A stretch of DNA of 45,560 nucleotides. It comes from an uncultured Acinetobacter sp. (GTDB taxonomy: Bacteria; Pseudomonadota; Gammaproteobacteria; Pseudomonadales; Moraxellaceae). This document shows, one piece after another, positions 35,250-45,560 of the stretch. Under the pieces are notes generated by a model. It had not been told where the DNA came from and searched no databases. It was given only the letters and a program-made list of their open reading frames with translations. The translations under genes were made by a program, and so were the position numbers. Numbering within the stretch: position 1 is the first letter of the stretch; each line of letters opens with the position of its first letter. The stretch is from assembly GCF_947624825.1 (NCBI RefSeq), contig NZ_CANQLZ010000019.1:1-45560 (forward strand), in the 5' to 3' direction.

Positions 35250-35762
35250 GTGTTCAATCTTGCGATTGCTTTAAAAACGTCATTCTCTTGGCATCTAAAG
35301 CTTAAACTTAGTTAAGACTTATTTTGAATTAAGCAAAGCTGATGTTTTTATAAACCGTGTTGTATTTTTCTAAGCCGTACTTAAGGACTTAATCTTATCC
35401 ACATGATCTAGGTGTACCGAGATTGAGCCAAGATTGCTTTTTAAGCCAACATACAGGCTAAATTTGGCAAGTACTTTAGTCTAAACCTGCTATTGCAGGA
35501 ATTTGGGCTTGTTTATACTCAGTAGAACTTTGCATCATTGCTTTTAAAAAGCATAAGAAAAATTTATAAAAATAATTACTTAAATTTAACCCACCTCATT
35601 TATACAATTTAAATCTTAATTGAGGCATAGTAGCTCTAAGATTGCTTACAAATTCAACAATCTTAGCTATTAGAAGCCTAGTACTGATGTTATATTCGAT
35701 CAAATTTGGTCAAACACCACCAGCACGTCTGGTCGGCAATTTTAAGGTAAAAAGAGATTCAA
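35250..35762. other. 513-base gene-free gap before maeB
   Basis: No credible reading frame fills this AT-rich stretch. It holds several short dyads (for example CCTGC-TATT-GCAGG near 35486-35499), a 9-bp inverted repeat at 35636-35666 and AT-rich -10-like boxes (TATACAAT near 35602, TATATT near 35691). It ends in the ribosome-site region AAGGTAAAAAGAGA just before maeB. It probably contains the maeB promoter with regulation, but I cannot point to a single convincing -35/-10 pair. Confidence 0.6.
35636..35666. repeat. 9-bp inverted repeat upstream of maeB
   Basis: CTAAGATTG (35636-35644) and CAATCTTAG (35658-35666) are perfect inverted copies with 13 bases between them. They lie about 100 bases before the maeB start. 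No T-run follows, so an operator or mRNA-leader stem is more likely than a terminator. Confidence 0.7.
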
Positions 35763-38042
35763 ATGGACGATCAATCATTAAAACAGCAAGCTTTGTACTA
35801 TCATGAATTCCCAACCCCGGGGAAAATCAGCGTTACTCCAAGTAAACAACTGATCAACCAACACGACTTGGCTTTGGCGTATTCTCCAGGCGTTGCAGCA
35901 CCGTGTTTAGAGATTGAACGTGATCCATCAAAGGCTGCATTGTATACCGCCCGCGGTAACTTGGTTGCTGTCATCACCAACGGTACTGCGGTACTCGGTT
36001 TGGGTAATATTGGTCCATTGGCGTCTAAGCCTGTGATGGAAGGTAAAGGCGTTTTATTTAAAAAATTTGCTGGTGTTGATGTTTTTGACATCGAAATTGC
36101 TGAAAATGATCCAGACAAAATTGTAGAGATTGTGGCAGCACTTGAGCCAACCTTTGGTGGTATTAATTTAGAAGACATTAAAGCGCCAGAGTGTTTCTAT
36201 ATCGAGCAAAAATTGCGCGAGCGCATGAACATTCCGGTGTTCCATGATGACCAACACGGTACATCTATTATTGTCGGTTCAGCATTACTCAATGCCTTAC
36301 AGCTGAACGGCAAAAAAATTGATGAAATCAAAATTGTTGCTTCAGGTGCCGGTGCAGCTGCGTTGTCTTGCCTTGACTTGCTTTGCGCTTTAGGTGCGAA
36401 AAAAGAAAATATCACTGTGGCCGACTCACGCGGTTTGCTCACTACACAGCGTACCGGTTTAGATGAATCGAAAAAACGCTATGTACAAGATATTCAAGGT
36501 ACACAACTTGCCGATGTGATGGCAGGTGCAGATATGTTCTTAGGTTTATCTGCCGCAGGCATTTTAAGCCAAGACATGGTTAAGCAAATGGCCAAAGATC
36601 CGATTATCTTTGCCCTTGCCAATCCAGATCCTGAGATTTTACCAGAACACGCCCACGCTGCCCGTGATGACGTAATTATGGCTACAGGTCGCTCGGACTA
36701 TCCAAACCAAGTAAACAATGCACTGTGCTTCCCGTATATTTTCCGTGGTGCTTTAGATGTGGGTGCAACCACCATCAATGAAGACATGAAAATTGCCTGT
36801 GTACATGCGATTGCGCGTATGGCACACATTGAAGCAGATGCAGCCTCTTATGGTGAAAAATCGGCATCTTTTGGTCGTGAATACTTAATTCCTCGTCCAC
36901 TTGATCAACGCTTGATTTTAGAAATTGCACCTGCTGTGGCTAAAGCTGCGATGGATTCAGGTGTCGCTACGCGTCCAATCCAAGACTTTGCGGTGTATCG
37001 TCAGCGTTTATCTGAGTTCGTGTATAACTCAGCGTTTATGATGAAGCCAATTTTTGCGCAAGCCAAAACTGATCCAAAACGCATTGCTTATGCTGAAGGT
37101 GAAGATTTACGTGTATTACGTGCTGTGCAAATTGCCGTAGACGAAGACTTAGCCAAACCAATTTTGGTGGGTCGTACTGCGGTGATTGAAGCCAACATTA
37201 AAAAGTTAGGCTTACGTTTGGAAAATGGCGTGAACGTGACCATCGTGGATCAAGAAAATAATCCAGACTACCAAAAGTTTGCCGATGATTACTACAGCAT
37301 CATGCAGCGTAAAGGCGTAACACCTGAATACGCACAGCGTGAAGTACGTCGTCGTTCAACTTTAATTGCTTCAATGTTGGTGCGTCATGGTTTAGCAGAT
37401 GGTATGTTGTGTGGTACCTATTCAAGCTATGACATTCATTTAGACTTTGTGAAAAACACCATTGGTCTAAAAGAAGGTCACAATACCTTCTTTACCTTAA
37501 ATGCCTTGATGCTTGAAGATCGCAACTTATTTATTGCCGATACCTACATTAACCGCAACCCAACAGCAGAACAATTGGCTGAAATGACCATTTTAGCGGC
37601 TGAAGAAGTGCGTCGTTTTGGTGTTACTCCACGTGTGGCATTGGTCTCTCATTCAAGTTTTGGTTCAGATCAAAATGATGCCAGCGCGCAAAAAATGCGT
37701 AAAGTATTTGATATTTTGACAGAAATTGCACCTGAGCTTGAAGTGGAAGGTGAAATGCATGCCGATGCAGCATTGGATGAAAATATCCGTCAGTTTGCTT
37801 TCCCGAACTCACGTTTTAAAGGTTCAGCAAACTTATTGATTATGCCAAATCTTGATGCTGCCAATATCTCGTTTAACTTACTCAAAGCGACATCGGGTAA
37901 TAACGTGACCATTGGTCCTATTTTGTTGGGCGCAGCAAAACCTGTACATATTTTAACGCCAACTGCAACCACGCGTCGTGTGGTGAATATGACGGCGTTA
38001 ACTGTGGCTGAAATTCAGCAAGCAGAGCAAGACGCGCTATAA
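35763..38042 (+). CDS. maeB: NADP-dependent malic enzyme (MaeB type)
   Basis: MaeB decarboxylates malate to pyruvate, giving NADPH. The 759-residue protein is the long two-part form. The malic enzyme half (about 1-425) has [35 protein letters not shown] and [20 protein letters not shown]. The C-terminal half (about 430-759) resembles phosphate acetyltransferase, which in known MaeB proteins is thought to be regulatory and to respond to acetyl-CoA. A ribosome-site-like AAGGTAAAAAGAG lies 10-20 bases before the ATG. It is followed by a strong hairpin next to cca. Confidence 0.97.
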   Translation: MDDQSLKQQALYYHEFPTPGKISVTPSKQLINQHDLALAYSPGVAAPCLEIERDPSKAALYTARGNLVAVITNGTAVLGLGNIGPLASKPVMEGKGVLFKKFAGVDVFDIEIAENDPDKIVEIVAALEPTFGGINLEDIKAPECFYIEQKLRERMNIPVFHDDQHGTSIIVGSALLNALQLNGKKIDEIKIVASGAGAAALSCLDLLCALGAKKENITVADSRGLLTTQRTGLDESKKRYVQDIQGTQLADVMAGADMFLGLSAAGILSQDMVKQMAKDPIIFALANPDPEILPEHAHAARDDVIMATGRSDYPNQVNNALCFPYIFRGALDVGATTINEDMKIACVHAIARMAHIEADAASYGEKSASFGREYLIPRPLDQRLILEIAPAVAKAAMDSGVATRPIQDFAVYRQRLSEFVYNSAFMMKPIFAQAKTDPKRIAYAEGEDLRVLRAVQIAVDEDLAKPILVGRTAVIEANIKKLGLRLENGVNVTIVDQENNPDYQKFADDYYSIMQRKGVTPEYAQREVRRRSTLIASMLVRHGLADGMLCGTYSSYDIHLDFVKNTIGLKEGHNTFFTLNALMLEDRNLFIADTYINRNPTAEQLAEMTILAAEEVRRFGVTPRVALVSHSSFGSDQNDASAQKMRKVFDILTEIAPELEVEGEMHADAALDENIRQFAFPNSRFKGSANLLIMPNLDAANISFNLLKATSGNNVTIGPILLGAAKPVHILTPTATTRRVVNMTALTVAEIQQAEQDAL

Positions 38043-38076
38043 GACAAATGCCTCAAAAGGCAGTTTCTTGACTTGA

Positions 38077-38124
38077 GAAAACCTCTATTCTGTTGCATGA
38101 TTGCCTTAAGAATAGAGGTTTTTT
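38077..38124 (+). terminator. Terminator of maeB abutting the cca start codon
   Basis: A perfect 14-bp stem, AAAACCTCTATTCT (38078-38091) with AGAATAGAGGTTTT (38109-38122), encloses a 17-base loop and runs into six T ending at 38124. The cca ATG begins at 38126. The only ribosome-site-like bases of cca (AGAGG) lie in the 3' arm of this stem. Confidence 0.85.
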
Positions 38125-38125
38125 C

Positions 38126-39358
38126 ATGCAAGTTTATTTAGTAGGCGGTGCAGTACGAGATCATTTGCTCGGTCATCCCTATCACGAAAAAGATTATGTG
38201 GTTGTTGGTGCGACACCACAACAAATGCTTGCCGACGGTTTTGAGCCGGTGGGCAAAGATTTTCCTGTTTTTTTACATCCTAAAACAAAAGAAGAATATG
38301 CCCTTGCCCGTACCGAACGTAAGGCAGGCGTAGGCTATCATGGCTTTGAATTCTATACCGACCCCAACGTCAGTTTAGAAGAAGATCTGATCCGCCGTGA
38401 TTTAACCATCAATGCCATGGCCATGGATCAAGACGGTCAGGTGTATGATCCATATCATGGGCAACGTGATCTAGAGCTTAGGCTATTAAGACATGTGTCC
38501 GACGCCTTTGTCGAAGATCCGCTAAGGGTATTACGTATTGCACGTTTTGCCGCACGTTATCATCACTTAGGTTTTAAGGTTGCCCCTGAAACCTTGCAAT
38601 TGATGCAACGCTTGGCAGAATCAGGCGAGCTCCAAGCATTGAGTGCTGAACGAGTGTGGAAAGAAACTTCACGTGCGCTCATGGAAGCCAATGCCGAGGT
38701 GTATTTTGAGGTGCTACGCAGCTGTGGTGCACTTCAAGTCTTGTTTCCTGAAATTGATGCATTGTTTGGTATTCCCCAACGCCCTGAATATCATCCAGAA
38801 ATTGATTGTGGCATTCATACCTTAATGTCGTTGCAACAAGCCTGTCAGGCCAATTATTCACTCGATGTACGTTTTGCCGTATTGGTACATGATTTAGGTA
38901 AAGCCCTTACCCCACCAGCTGAGCTACCACGGCACATTATGCATGAAGAGCGTGGTATCCAACCGGTCACCCAAGTCTGTGAGCGTTTAAAAGTCCCGAC
39001 CAACACCAAACAGTTGGCTTTAGCGGTGTGTAAAGAACATTTAAAGTGTCATCAGGCGTTTAACTTAAAGCCCGGCACTTTATGGCGCTTATTACAACGC
39101 TTAGACGTGCTACGTCGTCCTGAACGAGTCGAAGCCTTTGTACAAGCCTGTGAGTGTGATGCGCGTGGTCGTTTAGGCTTAGAAAATCGCGCTTATCCTC
39201 AAGCGCAATACTTATTAGATGCTATGCAAGTGGTACGCAGTATTAAAGCGCAAGATTTACCCCGAGATATTCAAGGCCCTGATATTGGCGAAATGTTGAT
39301 TGAACAGCGTATTTTGGCGCTAGCGGAATTAAAAGCGGCACAACCTATACAAGAATAA
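38126..39358 (+). CDS. cca: CCA-adding tRNA nucleotidyltransferase
   Basis: Cca builds or repairs the 3' CCA end of tRNAs. The 410-residue protein begins MQVYLVGGAVRDHLLG, with the class II nucleotidyltransferase site (GGAVRD, then EKDYVVVG) and RRDLTINAMAMD. An HD domain near 250 (LVHDLGKALTP) gives the phosphohydrolase activity seen in gammaproteobacterial Cca. The start is unusual: the ATG lies two bases after the maeB terminator T-run, with no separate ribosome site, so the mRNA must begin in the hairpin region or arise by read-through. An in-frame TTG at 38093 lies in the hairpin loop and is unlikely. It shares a bidirectional terminator with epmA. Confidence 0.96.
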   Translation: MQVYLVGGAVRDHLLGHPYHEKDYVVVGATPQQMLADGFEPVGKDFPVFLHPKTKEEYALARTERKAGVGYHGFEFYTDPNVSLEEDLIRRDLTINAMAMDQDGQVYDPYHGQRDLELRLLRHVSDAFVEDPLRVLRIARFAARYHHLGFKVAPETLQLMQRLAESGELQALSAERVWKETSRALMEANAEVYFEVLRSCGALQVLFPEIDALFGIPQRPEYHPEIDCGIHTLMSLQQACQANYSLDVRFAVLVHDLGKALTPPAELPRHIMHEERGIQPVTQVCERLKVPTNTKQLALAVCKEHLKCHQAFNLKPGTLWRLLQRLDVLRRPERVEAFVQACECDARGRLGLENRAYPQAQYLLDAMQVVRSIKAQDLPRDIQGPDIGEMLIEQRILALAELKAAQPIQE

Positions 39359-39384
39359 AAAAAAGCACCCAAGGGTGCTTTTTT
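39359..39384. terminator. Bidirectional terminator between cca and epmA
   Basis: AAAAAAGCACCC-AA-GGGTGCTTTTTT is a perfect 12-bp stem with a 2-base loop and A/T runs on both sides. It separates the two convergent genes. Confidence 0.92.
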
Positions 39385-39386
39385 AT

Positions 39387-40361
39387 TTAAGCGCGATCGG
39401 CAGGAAAGCTGATCACATCACTTAAACGCATTTTTTCTGTTGCAATCATCAGTAAACGATCTAAGCCTAAAGCAATACCTGAGCATTCAGGCATATTGGG
39501 CAATGCAGCCAATAAATATTCATCTATCGGCATGACGCTTAAGCCAAGTTTGGCACGTTCTTGATTGTCGGCTTCAAAACGACTGCGTAGCACTGTGGCA
39601 TCCATTAATTCGTCATACGCATTGGCTAATTCTAAACCATTTATATATAACTCAAAACGTGCGGCAACCAATTCACCGTCTTCATCTGTACGGGTTTTGG
39701 CAAGCGATGCCAATTCAGGCGGGAAATCAGTTAAAAATACCGGCGTATCAAAACCTAAACTTGGCTCGACCATATGTGAAAACAGTAAGTCGATATATCC
39801 TAAACGATCATCACCTAAATCTAAGTTTAAACCCACACGGCGTGCAGCATCTTGCAATTCTTTGGTGGTGGCTTGTAAAGGATCAAGATCCAACCGATCC
39901 ATAAAGGCATGTTTATAACTTAAAATTGTGGGACGCACTTCACCAAAGCGTTGCTGTAACACCACATTGAGTAAATCGGTCACTTCAAACATCAAGTCTT
40001 TTAAAGTAAAACCGGGACGATACCACTCAAGCATAGTAAATTCGCTGTTATGTTTACGTCCATGTTCGTCATCACGAAAAACTTTGCAAATTTGATAAAT
40101 TGGCCCACTGCCACTGGCCAATAAACGCTTCATGGCAAATTCAGGTGAGGTATGCAAATAATGCGTCGCGGCTTTACCCAGCATATGGCGTGTGGCTTGC
40201 ACCGATGCCAAATAAACATCCGTCACCCCTGCTTGCGATAAAATCGGTGTTTCTACTTCAAGCACTTCGCGCTTGGCAAAAAACTCACGAATTTGTGCAT
40301 ACATGTTGGCACGGGCACGTAAAGCACTTAACTCACAGCTAGGTTGATATTCAAGGCTCAT
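39387..40361 (-). CDS. epmA: EF-P (R)-beta-lysine ligase
   Basis: EpmA (GenX/PoxA/YjeA) attaches (R)-beta-lysine to a conserved lysine of elongation factor P, which helps ribosomes pass polyproline stretches. The 324-residue protein resembles the catalytic core of class II lysyl-tRNA synthetase without its anticodon domain: VLEVETPILSQAGVTD, the motif 2 region VFRDDEHGRKHNSEFTMLEW, and the motif 3 end GIALGLDRLLMIATEK. Its ATG overlaps the pdxB stop in an ATGA, so translation is coupled. An in-frame GTG at 40388 lies inside pdxB and is not preferred. efp and epmB are not in this window. Confidence 0.95.
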   Translation of the reverse strand: MSLEYQPSCELSALRARANMYAQIREFFAKREVLEVETPILSQAGVTDVYLASVQATRHMLGKAATHYLHTSPEFAMKRLLASGSGPIYQICKVFRDDEHGRKHNSEFTMLEWYRPGFTLKDLMFEVTDLLNVVLQQRFGEVRPTILSYKHAFMDRLDLDPLQATTKELQDAARRVGLNLDLGDDRLGYIDLLFSHMVEPSLGFDTPVFLTDFPPELASLAKTRTDEDGELVAARFELYINGLELANAYDELMDATVLRSRFEADNQERAKLGLSVMPIDEYLLAALPNMPECSGIALGLDRLLMIATEKMRLSDVISFPADRA

Positions 40362-41425
40362 GCGATTGGTCCTGCATGGGCTGCCCACTCACGGCGCAGC
40401 GGATAAGTTTTTCTTAAAAAATCAAAAGCGTGTTGTTCAACTTTGCCATTCTTTACACAAGCGCGTAAATTGGCATCGTCACGGGCAATATCATAAATTT
40501 GGCTTAAATGAGCCGCCAAAGCTGCTTTTAAATCTTGACCTTGAAAATAGGCCTCACACACAGGCAATTGGCTTTCAAAACGTTTTGTGGCATCAAAAGC
40601 AAACTTTGCACAAAAGGCGTCATAGATCATTTGTGTACCGCGTGCTTTGCCCTCTAGGCTATAGCCTGCAATATGTGGGGTGACAAGAGTGATTAAATCT
40701 AAGACTTCGGCTGTAATTTCAGGTTCATGTTCAAATACATCAAGCACCACTTTACGCCCTGTTTTTTGAATATCTGTAATTAAATCGGCTTCTGCCACCA
40801 CAGGACCACGCGCCGAGTTAATTAAAATTGTTTGCGGTGACATTTGGGCTAAAGCTTGCGCATTGATTAAATGATAAGTCGGATAAGAACCTGCTTTGGT
40901 TAAAGGTACATGAATAGAGATCGCCTGTGAGGAAGTCAACAAGGTTTCAAAACTAACCTGTTCAACGCCGTTTAATTTCACCAATGGGTCATAGCCGATG
41001 ACGCGCCAACCTAACAGTTGCGCCATTTTCACTAAGCGTGAACCGACATTACCTAAACCAATCACCCCTAAGGTAAAGCGATCTTCAGCATGTAACAGTT
41101 CAGGTTGCACATGTAATAAAGCAGTAATCACGTATTCTGCTACAGCTTGTGCATTGCAACCTGCAGCATTCGACCATGAAATTTTGTGAGCCTCTAAAGC
41201 TTGAAGATCTAAATGATCGGTACCAATAGTGGCACTGCCCACAAATTTCACGCTGCTGTCTTTTAACAGTGCTGCATTGACTTGCGTGACCGAGCGCACC
41301 AAAAGTGCATCGGCATCAGACAAATCATGCGCAGTTAAAGTACGTCCTGCTTTATGGTGAATCTCGCCAAATTCAGCAAAGAAATAATCGGTAAAGGCCA
41401 AATTCTCATCGGCAATCATTTTCAT
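40358..41425 (-). CDS. pdxB: Erythronate-4-phosphate dehydrogenase
   Basis: PdxB oxidises 4-phospho-D-erythronate, an early step of pyridoxal phosphate synthesis. The 355-residue 2-hydroxyacid dehydrogenase has the NAD-binding GVIGLGNVGSRL (GxGxxG at 123-128), the catalytic Arg region INSARGPVV, the Glu region DVFEHEPEI and the catalytic His in TPHIAGYSLEGK. A C-terminal dimerisation domain specific to PdxB follows. I start at the ATG of MKMIADENL, eight bases after GGAT; a second ATG two codons on is possible. It is the first gene of the pdxB-epmA pair. Confidence 0.95.
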   Translation of the reverse strand: MKMIADENLAFTDYFFAEFGEIHHKAGRTLTAHDLSDADALLVRSVTQVNAALLKDSSVKFVGSATIGTDHLDLQALEAHKISWSNAAGCNAQAVAEYVITALLHVQPELLHAEDRFTLGVIGLGNVGSRLVKMAQLLGWRVIGYDPLVKLNGVEQVSFETLLTSSQAISIHVPLTKAGSYPTYHLINAQALAQMSPQTILINSARGPVVAEADLITDIQKTGRKVVLDVFEHEPEITAEVLDLITLVTPHIAGYSLEGKARGTQMIYDAFCAKFAFDATKRFESQLPVCEAYFQGQDLKAALAAHLSQIYDIARDDANLRACVKNGKVEQHAFDFLRKTYPLRREWAAHAGPIA

Positions 41426-41554
41426 AAGGCAATCCAATGCATGTATTGCAATTATGATAACGCTTTGTGATACGCAGTGACTATTTGATTTCTATTGTCC
41501 TTAGCCTAACTTACGAAAAATCATCCTTTTTAAAATACTTACCAAACCTTTCAA

Positions 41555-43030
41555 TTAAGGAAATAAAGATTTTAATCTACGTTGTTCTTTTTTCTTCTTA
41601 TATAAATCTGTATCAGTAACAATCAATTTTTCTCGCAATTTCTTATATTCCTCCCAATCGAATGGACAAATTGCATCGGGAGGTAATTTTTCTTTATCTA
41701 AAGTTTTATGATAAGAATCATTCCCGCAAATAAACTCATAGGCAGCTTCTGTACCTAAAGCAAAAAGTGCCGCTTTTTTGGGATTCGACATATTAAAATC
41801 TAAAGAACTAAATATCTCACTCTCAGGCTGCTTAAATTTAGCCAGGATTTTTTGCCAAAAAGTGCCTTTTTTATCTAGCTCTTTTGCTTTATAAGGTATC
41901 GATGTATCAATATAAGCAATTAATTTACTGTAGTCTTCATTGTGAAATAAAAAGCTGTAATCACTATTATTGGTGACTGTATATAGCAATGCTCCTCCAA
42001 AATCCAGTATATCTTTAATCTTTAATGCCTGTTTTCTATCAATACCTAACTTTACGCCAAAGGTCGGACATAGCGGAATCACATCATTGGCATGAAAAAC
42101 ATCGATTGGGAAATTAGAAATAACTCCCCCATCTACAAGATAAGCTATTTCGGGCACTGGGCCTTGGTAACCCGTCAATGTACGCCAATACTCTTGCCGA
42201 TTCTGAGGTAATTTTTCTATTCGTACGGGTTCAAAAATTAATGGAATTGACATTGATGCACGTACGTACTTTTTAGGATGGGTTTTTAACGGCTCATCCC
42301 AATATAAATACCCCATTTCTGGAAATATAATTTTGCTTTCTGTGGTGATATCCGCGGCAACAATCGCTAAATGATTGACTTTAAAATTATTATTAAATCT
42401 AGTTTTATCTGCCCCTGTACGCTGTACATCCTTTCGAATACTTAAATTTTCATTCTTGAATTTTTGAAATAGATCCGCTGTGTTTTTTATGTGATATTTT
42501 TCTAGGGTTTTCTCGAGCCACTCTTCAAAAACATCCCCTGGATTGATGCCAAGTTTGCTGCCACGAAATTTTCCTCGTATTCCTAACCAAAGCAGTTTGG
42601 GAAAAATTGCAGTCCATACATTATCTTTTTCTTTGATATCATTCAGTAAATTTTGAGCCGTTTTTCCGCCATCGATAAAGCTGTTAAAATCCATTTCAGA
42701 AAAAATTTCAATCAATTTCTCGCTTTTTGGCTCAGATGATGTACCTAAGGCTGCGAGTATCGTCGCATTAATTGCGCCTGCAGATGTTCCTGCCAAGTTT
42801 AAAAATCGAATACCTGCTTTTTCAAGCGTGTAGGTATAGCCAATTAATGCAATTCCCCAAACTGTACCGCCCTCTAAAACTAAGTCAATGTATTGATTAC
42901 CTTGCTGATCTACAATATCGGATATGGGTTGTTGTTGAATCTGATGTCGAATCTTTTGTATATATCCGAGTTCTCCTTCCTTACTATCAATCTTTTTATT
43001 TTGTTTGATTAAATCAAGAAGTATGTTCAT
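41555..43030 (-). CDS. Patatin-like phospholipase
   Basis: This 491-residue protein has the patatin Ser-Asp dyad: the oxyanion motif LVLEGGTVWGIALIGY (51-65, with EGG instead of the common GGG), the nucleophile Ser83 in AGTSAGAINAT, and the catalytic Asp300 in VDGGVISNFP. It likely hydrolyses acyl chains of phospholipids or a related lipid. The remaining 190 residues at the C-terminus are Lys-rich (LYKKKKEQRRLKSLF) and not recognised. There is no signal peptide, so it may act in the cytosol. A GAGGG ribosome site lies eight bases before the ATG. The gene is more AT-rich than its neighbours and stands alone behind tRNA-Ser, which suggests gain by transfer. Patatins act in some anti-phage systems, but no cyclase partner is adjacent. 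Confidence 0.88.
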   Translation of the reverse strand: MNILLDLIKQNKKIDSKEGELGYIQKIRHQIQQQPISDIVDQQGNQYIDLVLEGGTVWGIALIGYTYTLEKAGIRFLNLAGTSAGAINATILAALGTSSEPKSEKLIEIFSEMDFNSFIDGGKTAQNLLNDIKEKDNVWTAIFPKLLWLGIRGKFRGSKLGINPGDVFEEWLEKTLEKYHIKNTADLFQKFKNENLSIRKDVQRTGADKTRFNNNFKVNHLAIVAADITTESKIIFPEMGYLYWDEPLKTHPKKYVRASMSIPLIFEPVRIEKLPQNRQEYWRTLTGYQGPVPEIAYLVDGGVISNFPIDVFHANDVIPLCPTFGVKLGIDRKQALKIKDILDFGGALLYTVTNNSDYSFLFHNEDYSKLIAYIDTSIPYKAKELDKKGTFWQKILAKFKQPESEIFSSLDFNMSNPKKAALFALGTEAAYEFICGNDSYHKTLDKEKLPPDAICPFDWEEYKKLREKLIVTDTDLYKKKKEQRRLKSLFP

Positions 43031-43118
43031 TTCTTAGCCCTCTTTTTTATTATTTTAGTCTTATTTAATTTGGTGCACTCAAAATTAAATTTTTTCTTAC
43101 ATTAAAATAAAGGCAATA

Positions 43119-43151
43119 AAAAAACCCCTGATTAAAAATCAGGGGTTTTTT
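43119..43151. terminator. Terminator of tRNA-Ser
   Basis: AAAAAACCCCTGATT / AATCAGGGGTTTTTT is a perfect 15-bp stem with a 3-base loop. A-runs and T-runs on both sides make it work in both directions; it lies right after the tRNA on the minus strand. Confidence 0.92.
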
Positions 43152-43156
43152 GAATT

Positions 43157-43247
43157 TGGCGGAAGCGGTGAGATTCGAACTCACGGAGGGGTATAAGCCC
43201 TCGTCGGTTTTCAAGACCGGTGCATTAAACCGCTCTGCCACGCTTCC
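43157..43247 (-). tRNA. tRNA-Ser (anticodon TGA)
   Basis: The 91-base minus-strand gene starts GGAAGCGTGGCAGAGCGG and ends CGCTTCCGCCA with CCA encoded. The anticodon loop is CTTGAAA, between CGGT and ACCG stem strands. The long variable arm (CGAGGGCTTATACCCCTC) and the T arm GAGTTCGAATCTC are those of a serine tRNA. Confidence 0.98.
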
Positions 43248-43256
43248 ATGCGGTGT

Positions 43257-43285
43257 ATATTACGGCCAAGCTTTCACTCATGCAA
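43257..43285 (-). promoter_or_regulatory. Promoter of tRNA-Ser
   Basis: Read on the minus strand, TTGCAT (43285-43280) and TAATAT (43262-43257) are spaced by 17 bases. Transcription would start near 43250, a few bases before the tRNA 5' end. Confidence 0.75.
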
Positions 43286-43332
43286 GCAAAAATACAATAA
43301 ATTGAATTAAATGCACAAGTTTTCATCAAATC

Positions 43333-45420
<2,088 letters not shown>

Positions 45421-45560
45421 TCAGCAATAGTAAAAGATTAAAAAGCCGCAGCAGCTTAGATTTATTTTGCAAATGGACTTGGGAATTTTAATCGATTGTG
45501 TTTTTTAAGCCAAACAAGCACGTTTTATAATGATACAATGCTGAGTTTAGATTTTCTCCT

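Noticed and set aside
41438..43260. Attachment-site duplication around the patatin gene and tRNA-Ser
   Set aside because: No repeat of the tRNA-Ser 3' end is seen near 41450-41560, and no integrase or relic is present.
45503..45531. Outward plus-strand promoter near the window end (TATAAT at 45526-45531)
   Set aside because: The -10 box is perfect but the -35 region (TTTTAA) is poor and the gene it would serve is outside the window, so it is not listed as a feature.

Overview
The window (about 40% GC) is a chromosomal segment of a gammaproteobacterium, almost certainly Acinetobacter or a close Moraxellaceae relative. The basis is gene order and the look of the proteins: a lepA-lepB-DUF4845-rnc-era-recO-pdxJ-miaE run beside a mucD-like protease and nadB, a full sulfate-uptake operon ending in cysB, and an Acinetobacter-style set of small conserved unknowns. 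Most of the window is core metabolism and translation. I see no insertion sequence, integrase, prophage or CRISPR array.

Layout. 1-3 kb: a macro-domain-like unknown, a small basic protein and an aspC-type aminotransferase. 2.7-6.3 kb: a variable patch with small unknowns, an alpha/beta hydrolase, tRNA-Asn, a frameshifted accessory gene directly behind that tRNA, and a DUF4198 secreted protein. 6.4-13.5 kb (minus strand): one long, tightly packed operon from lepA to miaE. 13.5-13.86 kb: a gap that looks like a plus-strand structured small RNA with its own promoter and terminator. 13.86-22.1 kb: a thioesterase, mucD, nadB (plus strand), then an HDAC-family deacetylase, an unknown, tmk, mltG and pabC.

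22.3-27.8 kb (plus strand): sbp, an RBBP9-like hydrolase, cysT, cysW, cysA and cysB, covering sulfate import and its regulator. 27.9-30.4 kb: a Fur-box-preceded DUF3649-PepSY-DUF3325 membrane operon, probably for iron reduction or uptake. 30.5-32.0 kb: a Sel1-repeat protein, then an AT-rich orphan gene with a DUF4062/TIR-like N-terminus, a possible defence gene. 32.0-35.2 kb: an S-adenosylhomocysteine riboswitch followed by ahcY, metF and rsmE, linking SAH recycling with methionine synthesis. 35.2-39.4 kb: a 500-base gap, maeB and cca. 39.4-41.4 kb (minus): pdxB and epmA, coupled by a four-base overlap. 41.5-45.4 kb (minus): an AT-rich patatin-like phospholipase beside tRNA-Ser(UGA), then fadH.

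The points most worth a second look are the candidate small RNA at 13675-13855, the two AT-rich lone genes (DUF4062/TIR-like and patatin), the doubly frameshifted gene behind tRNA-Asn, and a 14-bp terminator hairpin whose T-run ends one base before the cca start codon. All product names come from reading motifs and recalling families; no database search was run.
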